Part shown: positions 38,898-53,109 of the stretch, one piece after another
Position numbering within the stretch: the stretch's first letter is position 1
Layout of the letters: each line of letters opens with the position of its first letter
From: Trichoplax adhaerens
Lineage: Eukaryota > Placozoa > Uniplacotomia > Trichoplacea > Trichoplacidae
DNA: 64,000 nt
Assembly: GCF_000150275.1 (NCBI RefSeq)
Contig: NW_002060953.1
Span: 2,265,858-2,329,857, forward strand
Direction: 5' to 3'
The notes under the pieces: model-generated
Databases searched by the model: none
What the model saw: the letters and a program-made list of their open reading frames with translations, nothing else
Told to the model about the DNA's origin: nothing
Translations under genes and position numbers: made by a program

Positions 38898-41150
38898 TTA
38901 CTTCCGAGAAGAATATTGAGCCGAATAGAGAACCTCGATAGGTCTTATAGGTGTCGATTTATTACTTTTAAAATTACTAAGAAATCGTCTCACCCTTCGT
39001 GTGCGCAGTGAGAATATAACTGGATTAAGAGAGCAATTAATGAAGGTAAAGTATTTTGCAAAAAATTTATCCTTTAAATTTAGACTAACTGCACCTATTA
39101 GTTCTAAAAAATTAAAAATAACAAATGGTGCGTAAGATATAATAAAGGTAACGAAGATCATAAAGATTGTTATACTTAAACGAATATCTTTCTCACGATA
39201 GCTTTGCTGACGACAAAATGACTTCCTACGACTATAAATATGAACTCTTTCTTTACTTGCGCGAACAATTAAGTAAATCTTGTAATAGCAAATACTAATA
39301 ATCACCGTAGGAATAAGATAGGATACAATCATTAATGTTAGAACGTAAGACATACCAGAAAAGCTATCAGCCTTGGCAAAAGAGATAATACATATACCGC
39401 CGACTGGGAAATATTGAAAGTTTCCCCAAATTTGAAACGTCGGGGGCATAGTCAAACTTAGCGCTATAATCCATCCACATCCCATGAAAATGAAATTAGA
39501 TTTTAAGGTTACGAATTTATAATACTTTGAATTGCTAATATGTAGATATCGAGTAACTGCCATGATTGCCATAGTCAATATATTAACGATTGAAAATGTC
39601 ATTAATAGTCCATAAGTCAGATAGCATAAAAAATCGCTTTGCTCGTATACTGGCTTGACAACATTCGGCATTGCAATTTGCAGCATTTCGATGCCACTGA
39701 AGTTGACAAAAAAGCGCAAACAATTGATAACAATCAGTAAAAATAGTAATTAGTTTAATATTGCGTTTTTAAATATATATCTAATAAAATAATTCGAGCC
39801 TATTTTTTGATAAAATTTATCTTAAAATATCACTAAAATGATTACAGACATGTTAAAAATGCGACATTCAAATTACTTTAAATTATATAGCGAAAGGTAG
39901 GCCAAAGCTGATAAGTCGAAATATAGGTCATCTCATATAATTTCATTAAAGTCTATGAGGTTGCACATTTTAGTTTAATACATAGCGATCAATAAATGAG
40001 AAAGAATTAAATAATCTGACTTGACTAGAATATCCTTAATGCAATAAGCTTTAAAGACGCGCTAAATTTACTAACTCTGACTAGTAATTTCCTATCTAAA
40101 ACGCGTATAAAAGGGCAAATAAGGCTTTCGAATACAATATTTAATTTATGAGTAATCCATAATTTTTAACTTGTCCTATTTTAATCAATCAAAACTTTTA
40201 CTGCTTAAAGAACTTTTGATTTCCTAAATAAATTAAAGACCTGGTATGGGATTTTATTCACTGATTCAAATAACATACATGATTCAATGTATTGAGAGAA
40301 ATGAAATTACCGGTATATCTTCCAAAATCTAATCATCAGTAAATCGAAATCGAAAATTTAACTTTAAACTCCTGAATAATGTAATCTTAGCAGTTTTATT
40401 GAATGTTTGTGCACATTTACCAAAATATACTCAATGTCAAACTGATAACCGATCGCTAATTGATTGGATCAAATATTACTTGGTTATTAATTGATTCTCC
40501 AGTAGCTGTATGGTATTGTATTTGTAATGCGTTTGATCTATCTACCGAACAAAGCTTGCTTGCGGTGTCCAAGAAAAGCAGATTTTATGAAACAGATTCA
40601 TTGACAATTATTTGTAGCTTAGCATTGCAATCAAACTTATTGTGTTATTGAATCGAAGTCTACGTAAATATATCTTCTGATGGCTCTGGAATATAAATGC
40701 AAACTGCGAATAGATAACCATGATAGTAATAATTTTTGCGCCCTAATCATTTAAAGAAATTCTCATTTATCACCTTCAAGTCATCATCTATACTTATGAA
40801 CAACTAAAATGGTGTGCAAGTGAAAGAACGAACAATGATGATATTTGAGATTCTAGGATACAAATAACTGTAATCAAATTAATAACCTCTATCAAATTCT
40901 CACTGTTGTTGATTACCGACCTTGTCAAAATGAAGAGAATATCAGTTATTGCGATATACATAAATTGAAGTTCGTTAATATTAGTTTTCCGGTATCGGCT
41001 AAGTAGGTAGATCAGCAGGCAGAGGTTACCCGGTACACCAATGAGAATGAAAAAAAACAAGACTACCATGGCGACTAGAGCATCCAGTCCTGTCATGACT
41101 GTAGGACTGGTAACATTTTCGTAAATTGTTACATTTGCCATCCAGTTCAT
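38898..41150 (-). CDS. Class A (rhodopsin-like) GPCR, receptor B, 2 exons, 342 aa
   Basis: Paralogue of the receptors on either side; ligand unknown. Exon 1 (41150-40921) starts at an ATG and encodes an extracellular tail with two N-V-T glycosylation sequons, TM1 with GVPGNLCLLIYLL, and TM2 with IAITDILFIL. Exon 2 (39696-38898) encodes the TM3 cysteine C101, TRY (125-127) in the DRY position, TM4 with CGWIIALSLTMPP, and an ECL2 cysteine in VGGICII. It continues with TM5 ending SICYYKIYLIV, a basic third intracellular loop, TM6 YAPFVIFNFLELI, and NPVIF in TM7. The intron is phase 2, 1224 bp, and interrupts the codon for a serine (AG|T) just after TM2, as in receptor C. The donor is GTCGGT, weaker than usual. 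The stop follows a short basic tail. Confidence 0.92.
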
Positions 41151-44150
41151 CTTTACCTTAATATTGATTGATGAATCACAACTATGTTAATCTAGGATTA
41201 TAAAAATTAATTTATTCAATGCGCTGTATCTGATTAACATTGACTTTAAATAGCGAACAAGAGCATCTTCGAAAAAATTTCCTCATCACAGCCAATATTA
41301 ATATCGCATTTCCACATAAAAATTTATCGAAAGTGATAATCTCAGACAAATAGATCACCAATTAAGTAATACTATTATATTTTAAATATTATTTAGAACC
41401 ATCTGCTGCTTTGATAAGTGAAAATTATGAATAATATATTATTTGCCTATAACAGACAGATTAATTCACTAAATCCTTTATTTCATCTAAATTTTATTGA
41501 TTAAATGTGCATGGTATCGATTCATTCTCAGATATTGTCCGTCTTAATGGGTAATTTCTTATATACTGTACTCTTTAGTAATAATGTATTTCCTCTAATA
41601 TTCCCATATTACTGTATAAAAGAAATTTTTCTCTATATCCTTATGTAAGCCATTAATGACATGACGTCGCTTAATTGAGTGGAGGACGAGTTGGTTGTTT
41701 ATTATCACATCTGATGCATAATTAAAGAATATGTAATTAGATGCAGCAATTGTTTAGACGAATTTCTAATTAAACTATAACAGACAAATTATTTGATGAC
41801 TTTAAAATATTTTTAAGTTCCCTTCAAGGTATAGTATGAGAAACACAATAGGGATAAAAAATTCTCTGTTTTATTAAAAGCTATTGCAAGTTCATTACTT
41901 AAAGGGAATAAATTATTCAGACTATTGTAGAGTATTAAATTATCTGTATGATTGCGGAAATAAACAATAGAACTACAAGATAATCACGACTAATACTGTA
42001 TGAAGGTCTTTAAAATTTGTACTTGATTATAAGAATTCAAGCATTAACACGAGGTTAGTCACTACATTATGTTCTGGTAAGGTACTTTATTATACCTGAA
42101 GTTACTAACTTCGATTATGCTGGATTGCAAGTTTATTGTGCGACTGTCAAATAAGTTAACTCTCATCAGTAATATATGATATTAACAATCAAACCGATTG
42201 ATTGTTCTGTCCTGACTTTTACTTTGTCATGTAACTTAACAAAAGCATAAAAGCGGTAAACCAAGCTGATTTTTTTGTAAGGTTACTATATTATTCGTAA
42301 TTCAAGCGTAATTTATGATAAAAAGGCCAATTTTTCTATTGTACAATAGAACTTAGCAAAAATTGAGCAGCCGCACCCAGAAGCACCATACTTTATATAC
42401 TCATTCGATTTCATCAATCAACCTTATTAGTATTTCTTTCTATAATATTATGCTTTAAAATATTTATGATTTTTAAAAACTTATCGAAGTTAAAATCTAA
42501 TCTTAGTTGATATCATAGTATTGATCGCGTATTCGAATAACAAAGAACATTAGGCGTATTACAATGTTCGGAAATGTTAATCACAAAAAATTGATATTCT
42601 GCCAATTAACGAAATTATCTATAATTCTATATCCTATAGACTCTTTTAATGTAAATAGACTTGAAAATCGTTAAGGAAAATTAGTTTTTAATATTTTATA
42701 TTTCGTACATAATAGTCCTTTAATGACAACTGTTCATCCCATGTGGGTGGATGAAGTATTGAACTCCGATTGTTGTCTTAAAATGGAGCTATTCATTATG
42801 TTTTAGCATAGTCTCGTATATAGAATTTACTAAAACATTTATAAACACCTATTCAAAATACCTAATTATCTAAATGCATCGAACTATATCGTAATCTGCT
42901 GAATTAACCGAGCGTGAACAGAATTTACAATACCGTTAATACTACTAATCGCATTAAAACCGGCAGCATCTGCCAACTCTTGACCAACAGCGAATCCTAA
43001 AGTTCTTTTTTACCCTATATCCATGACAAAATAACAATGATGAATAGTAATTTGTATTGGCGACGATTGCTTAAAATAGCTTAAATACAGGGAAAGAAAA
43101 TTTTCGATAACATCTTTCACAAATGACAGCGTAATGCTACCAAGTAAATTTAACATGAAATTAATGCCAGATATTATAGTAAGCGACAAGATATTCTTAA
43201 GATTTATTCATAGATGGATCAATTTTAAGATTGACATAGTCTTTGTTTTAATTAGGTTTAAGTTTGGTCTGCATCATAATAGTGTCAGTATTTCGCTAAA
43301 GATCTACATCAAACTGGCTTAGCATCTAGTAATAGTATATAAGGCTCCAGTTACACATATAAATGTTTAATAGATGGTATATAAATTTCCGGATTAAAGA
43401 GGAGTTTATCAGTCTCTGAGCTATGCTTTTACTGTAAGCTTTATTCGACAAGCTAATTTATCGTATCATCGAAGATACTTAAAATGGAAATGCGTGCCTT
43501 TCATCAAGTCAGCACTCCGCTATGGAGATAACTTTTCATAAGATTTGATCATGCATTTAGAATGATTGAACCGGAAGTGCAAACATATGCCAGAGCGCAT
43601 TTTTAAATTCAGCACACAATTTAGCAATGTACTGACAGAATGCACCAAGTAGCACCATGTGATCCACTGCTTAAAAAATATATGTAATGCACATGCAATT
43701 GCTGCAACTGCTTAAGTTGTAACGTGCAGTTACTTACTTCGTATTCAAATAACATCAGAACGTGACATACTAGTCGGTAAAATATTTTAAAGACAAATTT
43801 TATCTGCTACATCAAAAATAGAATCAAATTAGGATTCGCTAGCAAAATAGTGCGATATTTTAAAGGAAGTGAGAAACCTTGTTGACAGTTCTATTAAATT
43901 TTAAGCCATATAAGAAATTGTCAAGGAACAAATAGCTATATTCAAATTTCAATATGAATTTATGAGCAAGTTAATACAGGAAATGAATCGCAATGTTTAT
44001 GATATTCCGGGGCACACTAAACGAAACTTAATTACTGTTCTTTTTTCGTTCAAGCAGTTGCCATACTTAATTATCACTAATATATAGTTTGCTGATGGGT
44101 CAAGATTTGCTCAGATGTAGTAAGAAGAAATTTAAGAAAGAAAAGAGAAA
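41151..44150. other. Intergenic, no gene seen
   Basis: AT-rich DNA upstream of GPCR B. A 62-codon open frame at 43134-43322 has no conserved features. Nothing repeat-like was recognised by eye. Confidence 0.55.
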
Positions 44151-44583
44151 ATGTCGCAAAATTTTAAAATTAATGAGTATAATACCGATGAGGAATTGAT
44201 TCCAGTTTTCGAAATTCAGCAGAGTGAAAGTAATTCAAAGCTATAAACACAAAATCTTCCAACTAACGGTATCTCCAATTACGAATACGAATTTGTTAAA
44301 ATCAAGAAAGAAAGCGATATCATTAAATCAAGGAGGAAAGTGATGTCGTTGAAATTAGTAACGAAACGAAACCATGTAAATTAACAAATTAAGCGATATC
44401 ATTGAAATCAATAAAGAAAGTAATATCGTCACAATAACAAAGGAAAAACAAATTGTGAAAATTAGAGGGGAAAATGATATCATTGAAATCAAGGAGTAAA
44501 GTGATGTCATTGAAATTAAAGAGGAAAAAGATACTAGCACATTGAAGAAAGGAAGTGTTACAGTGTTAAATACTGTATTACAG
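44151..44583 (+). pseudogene. Decayed coding repeat with SIM-like/SUMO-site-like units
   Basis: From the ATG at 44151 the frame reads an acidic 31-residue stretch (MSQNFKINEYNTDEELIPVF...), hits TAA, and then continues in the same frame into VKIKKESDII. A one-base loss near 44323 then shifts the frame; the other frame carries on as EIKEESDVVEISNE. Further on, SDIIEINKES, ENDIIEIKE, a TAA that differs by one base from GAA, and SDVIEIKEEKD follow. The unit is about 27 bp (E-S-D-V/I-I-E-I-K-E). The hydrophobic DVIEI/DIIEI core flanked by acids resembles a SUMO-interacting motif, and IKEE/IKKE fits the SUMO acceptor pattern. Stops and frameshifts indicate loss of function. It may be the N-terminal part of the transposase relic that starts about 570 bp downstream, but the link is not shown. 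Confidence 0.55.
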
Positions 44584-45154
44584 TAGAAATAACTATGTTA
44601 GGATAATTCTGTTAGACTATCCTTATTTAGTTAACTTCTAATTTGGATATACTGTATTTTAATATAGCACTGACTTTTTATGACAGTGACACTTATACAC
44701 ATACTGAAATTATAATAGTTATAATAGGGAATGCAAATCATCTGCTTACAGTTCGAATCATTGTGATTGTAATTTACTTATGGAAGACTGTAAATTATCA
44801 TGGAAATGTTCCGTGATAGGACATATCGTAATCTGACTATTCTGTATTAGTCATTACATGTCTATGTTCGTAAATACTGTTGTCTGCATTAAGGGAGCAG
44901 TAGCTAAAATTAATATCTAATTCAGTAAATGATTCTAATGTTAATTGTATTAACTATGACTCATGAACTATTGAGGAATAGTATATAAATGCAGTATATC
45001 GTGAAATAAAGAAGAATTGTCCAACTTAGTGTTTAACGTAAAATACGAGGCGTTTAAGTCTTTGTGTAGTCTGCTAGTAGAGCAAAAGTGTTTGTGATAG
45101 TGCAGATATCGTTCCTTGATACGTGGTTCAAGGAATTGACTTATTGATCGTATA

Positions 45155-46642
45155 TTGCGTTATCTTGTTGCAAAGCTGTTTTGTGACATGTATATACAAA
45201 CCACAAAAATGCGAGAATTTTTGCCTCTTTATAGCGATGTCATTGTTATTGATGGCACGCTTAAAGCTGAAAGTACGAACGTAGCTTTAAGTACTTATTC
45301 CGTAATTGATCATTTCAGTCAATCCAGCATTGTTGGAATATCTTTAGGACAAAATAAAATGACAGCAGATATTATTAAAGCTATGCAATTATTCGGAATT
45401 GCTGAAAAGGGAATAACATTAATGACTGATGATAATCCAATTTATAATAAAGTAGCAAAAGCCTTGCAACAGATTCACGTTATTAGAGTAAACCATTTCA
45501 GGCAAAAAATGTATATTCCATCTCGAAGTATGCCAAAAGAAGTAGGAACTAATTTCATTATTAATTGTAATTACTGCATTTTTGATATCAAGGAACCTGA
45601 TACGTTAGATTTATCATTATATAAGTTGTTACAAGATTACGTTTGTTATCCCTACGCTGTTAGTACTATTCGAGCTCTAGTTGAAAATAAGAGGAAAGTC
45701 TGTGCTACATATACTAAGCAATACTTCACTGGTGGCTCTATTGCTATACAAGGAGGAGATAAATTACCCGATCGAGAGGAACTAAAAGCCGAAAGTGAGC
45801 TAAAAATCGCAAGTTTATATCCTTTAATTACTGATATTATTCGAAAAATTGACGTTCAGGAAGAAAGAATGTATTCTACCATATCCCAGCTTATTAGCGA
45901 GAAACAATTTTGGAGTCCATATGTTGAAGCGGTTTGGTTGTATGAACGACAGCATAAAAGTGCTTTCCAGCATTTACAGATTGCTGACCATTGCTTTCAT
46001 GTTATACCTAACAATTATGCTAGTCAAGGATTTCATTCATCTATGATCTGAGTAGCTAGGCTGGCATCCAATGAATTTGACGTTCCAAGCTGCGATTGTG
46101 TCTTTTTTTAATTTACACAACCCTTGTAGATATATCACGATTGCTTTTAAGCCTAGGAACGTTGATCATGCTCTACTTCATAAATGTAACTTATCTAAAA
46201 GATGGCGATTAGATTGTCATCCACACTATGAAAGAATATGCCATCGAAAAGGCCTCAAATCGGCTGCTGCTGAAATACCTGACATTAACGGAATAGTTCA
46301 ATTATCTGGTAAGAGAATTGAGCAGAAAGAAAGCGCTGAATTGACTGTACCTTCGATCAATTATATCGACATAGACGCGTATTATGGCATCCCTTATCCT
46401 ACCAAGAAAGTAAGTGAAAAATTTAAGAAAGTATTGTATGAATTATATCTCGTGGCAATGAAAAAAGAGCATAATTATCGACTAGCACTGACCTCATTTC
46501 AGCAAATGAAAAATTTATAGAAAGCTACGGTAACAATGTAAATGGAGCATGGTCGCCAAATACAACCACAGCTATTGGTGATTCATCTGACGTCGGTAAT
46601 TCATCTTTATCAATTCATCACCAAGATACTTTAATCCAATAA
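45155..46642 (+). pseudogene. Decayed MULE-type transposase with SWIM-like zinc finger
   Basis: The first open segment (45155-46051, 298 codons, internal ATG at 45188) looks like a Mutator-like DDE transposase. It has VIVIDGT with a candidate first aspartate (codon 33), a central block MTDDNPIY with the second (codons 92-93), then HVIRVNHFRQK where the family has a C-x-F-H block. A C-terminal NNYASQGFHSS follows, where a glutamate would be expected but Q is seen. A TGA follows at once. The same frame then continues EFDVPSCDC, the first half of a CxC..CxH SWIM finger, up to a T-run at 46109. The second half, FFNLHNPCRYITIAFK, lies in the next frame (46071-46520), with Y where the final His is usual. 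A second shift near 46490 leads to a serine-rich tail ending in TAA at 46640. Several lesions argue for a dead copy. Introns or sequence errors at the T-run are alternatives. Terminal inverted repeats were not found. Confidence 0.65.
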
Positions 46643-49600
46643 CCAACGAACTTTCTTAATTTATTATAATATAAACAACTGTACAATAATATTTAAATCT
46701 TGTATGAAGATAAATTCGTTTAGAATTACCTTCCAATATTTCAATTGAAGACATTATAATTCATTGGATTAAAGTAAGAATAGCGCGTTGATTGACATCA
46801 TTTTCAATAATATCGAATTTCTATATTTCCATACCAGAATTTATCAATATTGTGTGAAGTTGTTGGGATATGAGTATATTACCATAGCATAACTAGGAAC
46901 TCGTTGCATGTGCTTCGTAAGTATCTTGTATGTGTCTTCAAAGTTGCTCAAGCCAGTGAATTTGTCTATTCCAGCTGTATAAGTCATAAATTAATATAAT
47001 TGATTTAATTATATCTTATACTTACTTAAAATCTTGCTATCTAATTATAATTATTGATAGACTGACGAGTTCTTTGCAGTTATTGGTAACATAAACCAAT
47101 CCATTGGTAATCAAAAGATACTATTTAAAATATTTGGATAAGAAAATATACCTGTCATTAACAACTTTTAAGTTGAGACTATAATAGTTTAGTAAGCGAA
47201 TAAGACAGCAATGTTACCTGCAACTCCTTCATGAAGTTATGATTTAGTAAAATTTGATCATAATCTATCTAATATAGCATCCTAATCAGATCTAATCTAC
47301 TGTATGTATAATTTTTTTACTTCTAATAGCATTTATTGGGCTTTAGCCTGAGTTTTGATAACTAATATGATATCATGCATTCAAATGCCCAATTCCTATG
47401 AGGTTCAAATTAGGAAGTAATTTTTCATGGATGTACATTTTCCCCAGGAAAAACTCGACCTGTCAAAATAATGTAAAAATGTTAAAATTGGGAAATATAG
47501 TGCGCTTACTATACACTTTTTACAGGCAAAATCCTAATCTGTGTTCAAAATATTGTAACAAGTCTAAGTTAGCTAGAACAGTATTGTTCACGCCTTATAC
47601 ATTTTTAAAGATGAAACCTGTGATAAAATCTGATTACAAATATTAAAAATTTATTAGATCTAATACAAAGATTAGCTACACGCAACTCCATTCTGGCCGA
47701 ATACAACTGCTGAATGACTTCTAGAAAGAACAATCAGATAATCTAATGTCGCTTCCTTTTATACTTGCCGTAGCCTTCACAGCTACAGTCATTAATCCAA
47801 TCAAGTATAGAAACGATTACAGTAATTGCGTAGACATTATTCGATACCACTCAAAGTACAATGAACTAACCATATCCTAATATATGATTTACAGTTCCAT
47901 TTTTATCTCTAACCCTAATAGTAGCTCAACATCCTACCGTATATTGTCACCTGTGCTCTAGCATAGAGTCTACCATAACAGTCTATAATTATGGGCCACT
48001 AAATATATCTTAAGATAAACATAGAAACGATACTACCCTACATCGTACTACACATGGCCAATAGTCCACAATCACAATACTTAGTTACTTTACAAAACCC
48101 TATCCTGTATACAGGTGAGATCGAATCGTCTTTAAGAATTACAAAATATCTACAGTAGATATGAATTCACTATTTCTAAGGGATAGAATCCTATTCCTTT
48201 ATTTTCATTACTACCAAGTAGTTCAAATGAAAAGCAGTTTTGAAATATAAAATCCAAATCAATGGCAATCAAATGCAATAGAGCTATGGAATTAAATATT
48301 CGTAGACCTGGAATTTATCACTTTATGGTTTCTTCATTCAATTTTAATTTTGAAGTAGGATTATCAATCAGGATTAATGATAACTTATATTATATTTATG
48401 GCTTACAATTCATTAGAATAACGTTAATCTGATACTGCTATTACATCACTGCTTAAGCATGGGATCCTTCATTAGGGGCGAAGAAATTTACAAATATTTT
48501 TCATCGGATCTGAATTTGCGTTACTTTCATGCACATTTTGGTAAAGATATACCAGAAAATTATCAAGCCGATTACTATTGATATGGTTGAATCTCATTCC
48601 TAATTCGTTGACACTTGAACAACTTAAACATTGCAATTTTAAGCATTGTTATTAATAAATAGAAATCTATTTATAGTTGAAAATTTTCGCCGAAAACTAG
48701 CTAAATTTATCTCTTGTCATAATCCGTATAATTTATTAATCGAAAATTTTTGTATCATCGTATGATTTTGGATCCTCTCATATAATGTATATGCTTAATA
48801 TTTAAAATTACAATTATGCCTCTCAAAAGTTGTAGGCTTTATATCCGATGATAATACGTACAAAGGATTGCTATCTGTAGCAAAACCTAAAACAAAGCAA
48901 TCTTAAAATTAAGAATATATCGTTAGAAGAAATAAGGTAAGAGTAGCCAATAATGATATGCCTGAGTATTAACAAAGCAATCGTAATTATCACTTTATTG
49001 TATGAGAATTCCTCAATAATCTATTATTTTATTCGTTCAAATGTATTAAATTCGTACAATTTCTTTTAAATGGTGATAAAAATTGCTTATTTAGACAACA
49101 GGAAGCAGACGATATAAAAATTTTATGCATGAGAAAATTTGAAAAGATTGAATAGAAAATAATTTAAATTCAGCTTTATATAGCTATGTCTTTTATCATA
49201 TAGCTAAAGAAATTACCGTAGTACTACAATAAGAATCAACGGTATTGCACTGCCACCCACAATTATATATATATTCTAACTGTGGCGACGATACACCAGA
49301 GATAATTCTATGTCTTTTTCTACCTTGAACTACTTATCAAGATTAATTCCCCGTGACAACCGTGAATATTTTCCTGAAGTTTCCCCTGCTAAAACGACAT
49401 AGACCTACTTTAGCGTAAATAATAAAATAACGAATTCTCTTTACATTAAAAGTAAGTCGCTTATATACCTTCAATCTAAATTCGCGATCAGCTAATAAAT
49501 GATGTGGCTTTAGAATATTCTTAGACCTAAGTTTATATCACTTTATGCTCTATTTTAAAATACGTTGGATCATGCATGTAACACAAGGCAACCATTATTA

Positions 49601-52600
49601 GAACACGAGCTAACCTTTGAGCTCTCTTATAAATTGGATATCTAACTAATTTACTTGTCCTACTGTAAAATAAATTAGTTATAAAATCTATAACCTAAGC
49701 ATAAGCTATCAACTTTATAGCGATCAATATAAGGTATTTATTCCTAACGGTGGTCTTTAATACCGTAACGCGCACCAATGGTTATTAAAGTCTAGGAATA
49801 TAGAAGGTTCGCTTCGCTCTAGATTTATCAAGAAAGGCATTGCAAGGTTCAAGTACTATCACTGCTTCAATGGTTAACCATTTGGTAAACTTTCGTTGTA
49901 TGAAGGTGTTTTAATCTATCCACTACAAAAATGATTTCTCTTATCATGGTGATGATATCAAAAGGAGCGATCATATAGTACATTTAGATTTAAACAAAAG
50001 TATGCTATAAATTTCCACCCCCTTTCGCCATTCTTTGGTCTGACATTCGATATTGAAAGTGTTGCTTTTAGTTTATAGACTTTAGTATGTCAAGGACTTA
50101 AGCTGCGAGAGATTGATACGTGAGGCAATTTTAGTCCATTTATCAGTAGAATTATCATTTATATATTACATAACAATGTTGAATCTCTAGCTTATGATGA
50201 AAACTCTCGAATAGGAATAGGATCATAACTGCATACTTAATTAACGTATGTCTGTCACATATTTTGTCAATCAGACTCCTAAAATGCAAAAGGGCTATCA
50301 TTTATTTATGATATTTAGTCGCCATCCGTACTTTCTATAAAAATTCCTATCTCAATAGTGCTTTGCAGCTACATTTTTCACTTTGGATGGCTTTTTTTAC
50401 CGTTTAACTAAATCAAAAGTCCTGTGTCTTTGTACACTACCCTTTCTTAATTATAATAAAAATTCAGGTAAGGTATTTTCATTTATTAAAACTAAATAAA
50501 GCAATTGTCTAAGCCTGATATGCGAATGGGCAACGCTATATATCAAGTAAATCTAATTTACTACACTTCAATAGTTTAACGTTAGTTCCTATTCATAAAT
50601 ACGTAAATTAAAAGCCACTATTGAAGACAGAAAAAATTGAGCTGTCTAACGGAAAACCTTGGCCTAAAGTCTTTTTGGAGGAGATTTCAAAAATTATAGT
50701 TGTTCAATAATTTGTTCAATTTTTCAAATACGCTGGAAGGAGACTGCACCCTGAATATGAAAGTAGGTATGTATCACATGTTATGGCAACAAGAAAAAAA
50801 CTAAGAATTGATTAGCTGAATTAAATCTGGTGAATGAGGAATTAATCTAGATAAACAAAAGTAGTCAGGACGATTTACACTAGAGCTCTATATCATTCCT
50901 CGTTTGGGGAGATTTGGGATATTTATTCTTGGAGACTAATGGTCTGCAACTTAATTAATATCACAAGATATTACAATTAAATCCTTCCTTCTAAAATATA
51001 ATTAACGGCTGAATTATTACAATAGTATTAAAATTACTAAGTATACAATGCATTAGTAAATAATTTATAAGCAAGCATAGCAATTTACAGCAATGTAATA
51101 ATTCTGTATTTCAGATTAAGCAAATTGACTAATGTAATTTAGTCAAAGCTATAGCTACTATAATAAAACGGAATTATTCATAGCTATAATGATGTCTGCG
51201 ATCGAATTAACTCAATGTAAGGCGATATAATATAGACCATGTACCTGGTAACGATAGAAAAGTAATCACCATATACCAAAACTTAGACTAAATTCCTCAC
51301 TTAATTTTTACGTAATAACTATTAAAAAAGAAATTTCTCTATCTAGCCTTGAGTATTCTAAAATTGTAACGCTTAGGTCTTATAATTATGAAATTATCTA
51401 AAGTTGCAGCTACGCACATACTTACGTATTCTATTTTACACCAACAAACGATACTCACAATACTTAAATTAAGAGAAAAAATTTTTTGCATTTCCGTTAG
51501 AAACTTTATCATAGATTATTATGTTTAACTATAAATTTGTTCAAGGTACAACATTATTTCTGAATCCAATGCCTAAAATTCCAAGTAAATATTCACAATC
51601 TACCTTGCAAGTTTGCAAATTAATTCTTGACAAGTAATTAACTTTCAGTTTTGAAATTCATCTCTATTATTCATGAAGGATAACTCAAGCAGAAGCTTTA
51701 AACACATTAAGTGATAAAATGTTAACATTTCCTTCTCAAGTTAGTGAAACTAGATATCTATTATATTTTTAATGGTAAGTATTGGTAATATAGATTAAAT
51801 ATTGGCGAGAGTTATTATGAGGACAATTTTAAAATTTTTACAGCTTCATTTTTATCCGACGCAGCAAATAAAATGTGTACGATTTTGTACATCAATACTT
51901 GTATTAAGAAGATGATTATATGCAATCAAGTAATTTATAATCCATTTTTTCTTTTATGGATGGATTAGATAATGAAACCAAGAAAATGGCTTTATAGCAA
52001 AGATGTAATATAGATAATAATCATTAGTCCTTATTATACAGCATTTGGAATCATTTTACCTATATAATTAAACTAGATCAGGTTGTAATCTCTGTAAATG
52101 TTCATATTTTCAATCAAGGTATGAGACAGGTAAAGTTTAGCTTTCGCATCATATACAGTACTAGAAATCTTACATCGCCAGTAGAGTAGCATTTAAGTTG
52201 AATAATTATAAAACCCTGCTAAGAAGCTGCGCCATATTCTTAACTTGATTGATCTATGATAATACAGTAAGGTAAAATCTTGTCTATGAAAAGACTTTAA
52301 AATTTTATATTACTCTTTGTTTCACTTAAATCTTATATGGCAATGGCTGGTAGCTAAATCGCAAATACGTTGGCCACTTCATATCAATCTTTGTTCTAAA
52401 CTGAGTGCAGATATTTAATTTACGAGCCGTAATTCATACATATCAAATGCTTCTAAAGTCATTCTTAGAATAATTCAATGGCTGAATGGCATTTTGTGGC
52501 TTAACTAAGAGAAGATTAACTGTTCTTAACACAAAAGTAAATATTTCATTCATTCTATGTTAGTAACTAATTTACCAGTCAGATGTAAATATTTCTAACT

Positions 52601-53109
52601 GAAACTCAAGATTGAATTGAGATTTTTATCTTAATAATGTTCTCAGTAATCGATATATGGTAACTCAAACTCTATAAATTTAAACGACACCACAGTTAAT
52701 AGTTTTATTTTTATATCATTCTAATGTAGAAGCAATCGTTTTTCGTAGAATGCAACTTATTAAAACTTCATTTTCAAAACGGTATGCAATTTCAAACGAT
52801 CCCACGCTCTTTTCGGTACTTATTAATTTATATTTGTACGAACATTAGATTTAAGAATGGGCATGGCAATTTTATTGCCTCAGTACGATATCGAAGATTT
52901 AAAATTTTAACAGATTTTAAAACTCAATAGTCATTTAATGCATATATTATCATATTCCATACTAGTTGGAGTATAATAAAAGTCTAGCTGTTACAGAATG
53001 CGTTAAAAGATGATCAGCGAAGCATCAAGTCCATTTTTAGCTCGACAGTAAGTAATCATTATAGTACTGATACAAATACGACAGGAAATGATATTAACAT
53101 TAACATTAG
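46643..53109. other. Intergenic, no gene seen
   Basis: About 6.5 kb of AT-rich sequence between the transposase relic and the 3' end of GPCR C. The one open frame of note, 47398-47646 (plus, 82 codons), has no domain. Part of the relic's flank, including any terminal repeats, may lie in the first few hundred bases. Confidence 0.55.

Noticed and set aside
47880-48110. Similarity between this stretch and 58800-58960 (ACATGG..CAAT.GTC.A words)
   Set aside because: Only short interrupted matches were seen by eye, not enough to claim a shared repeat.
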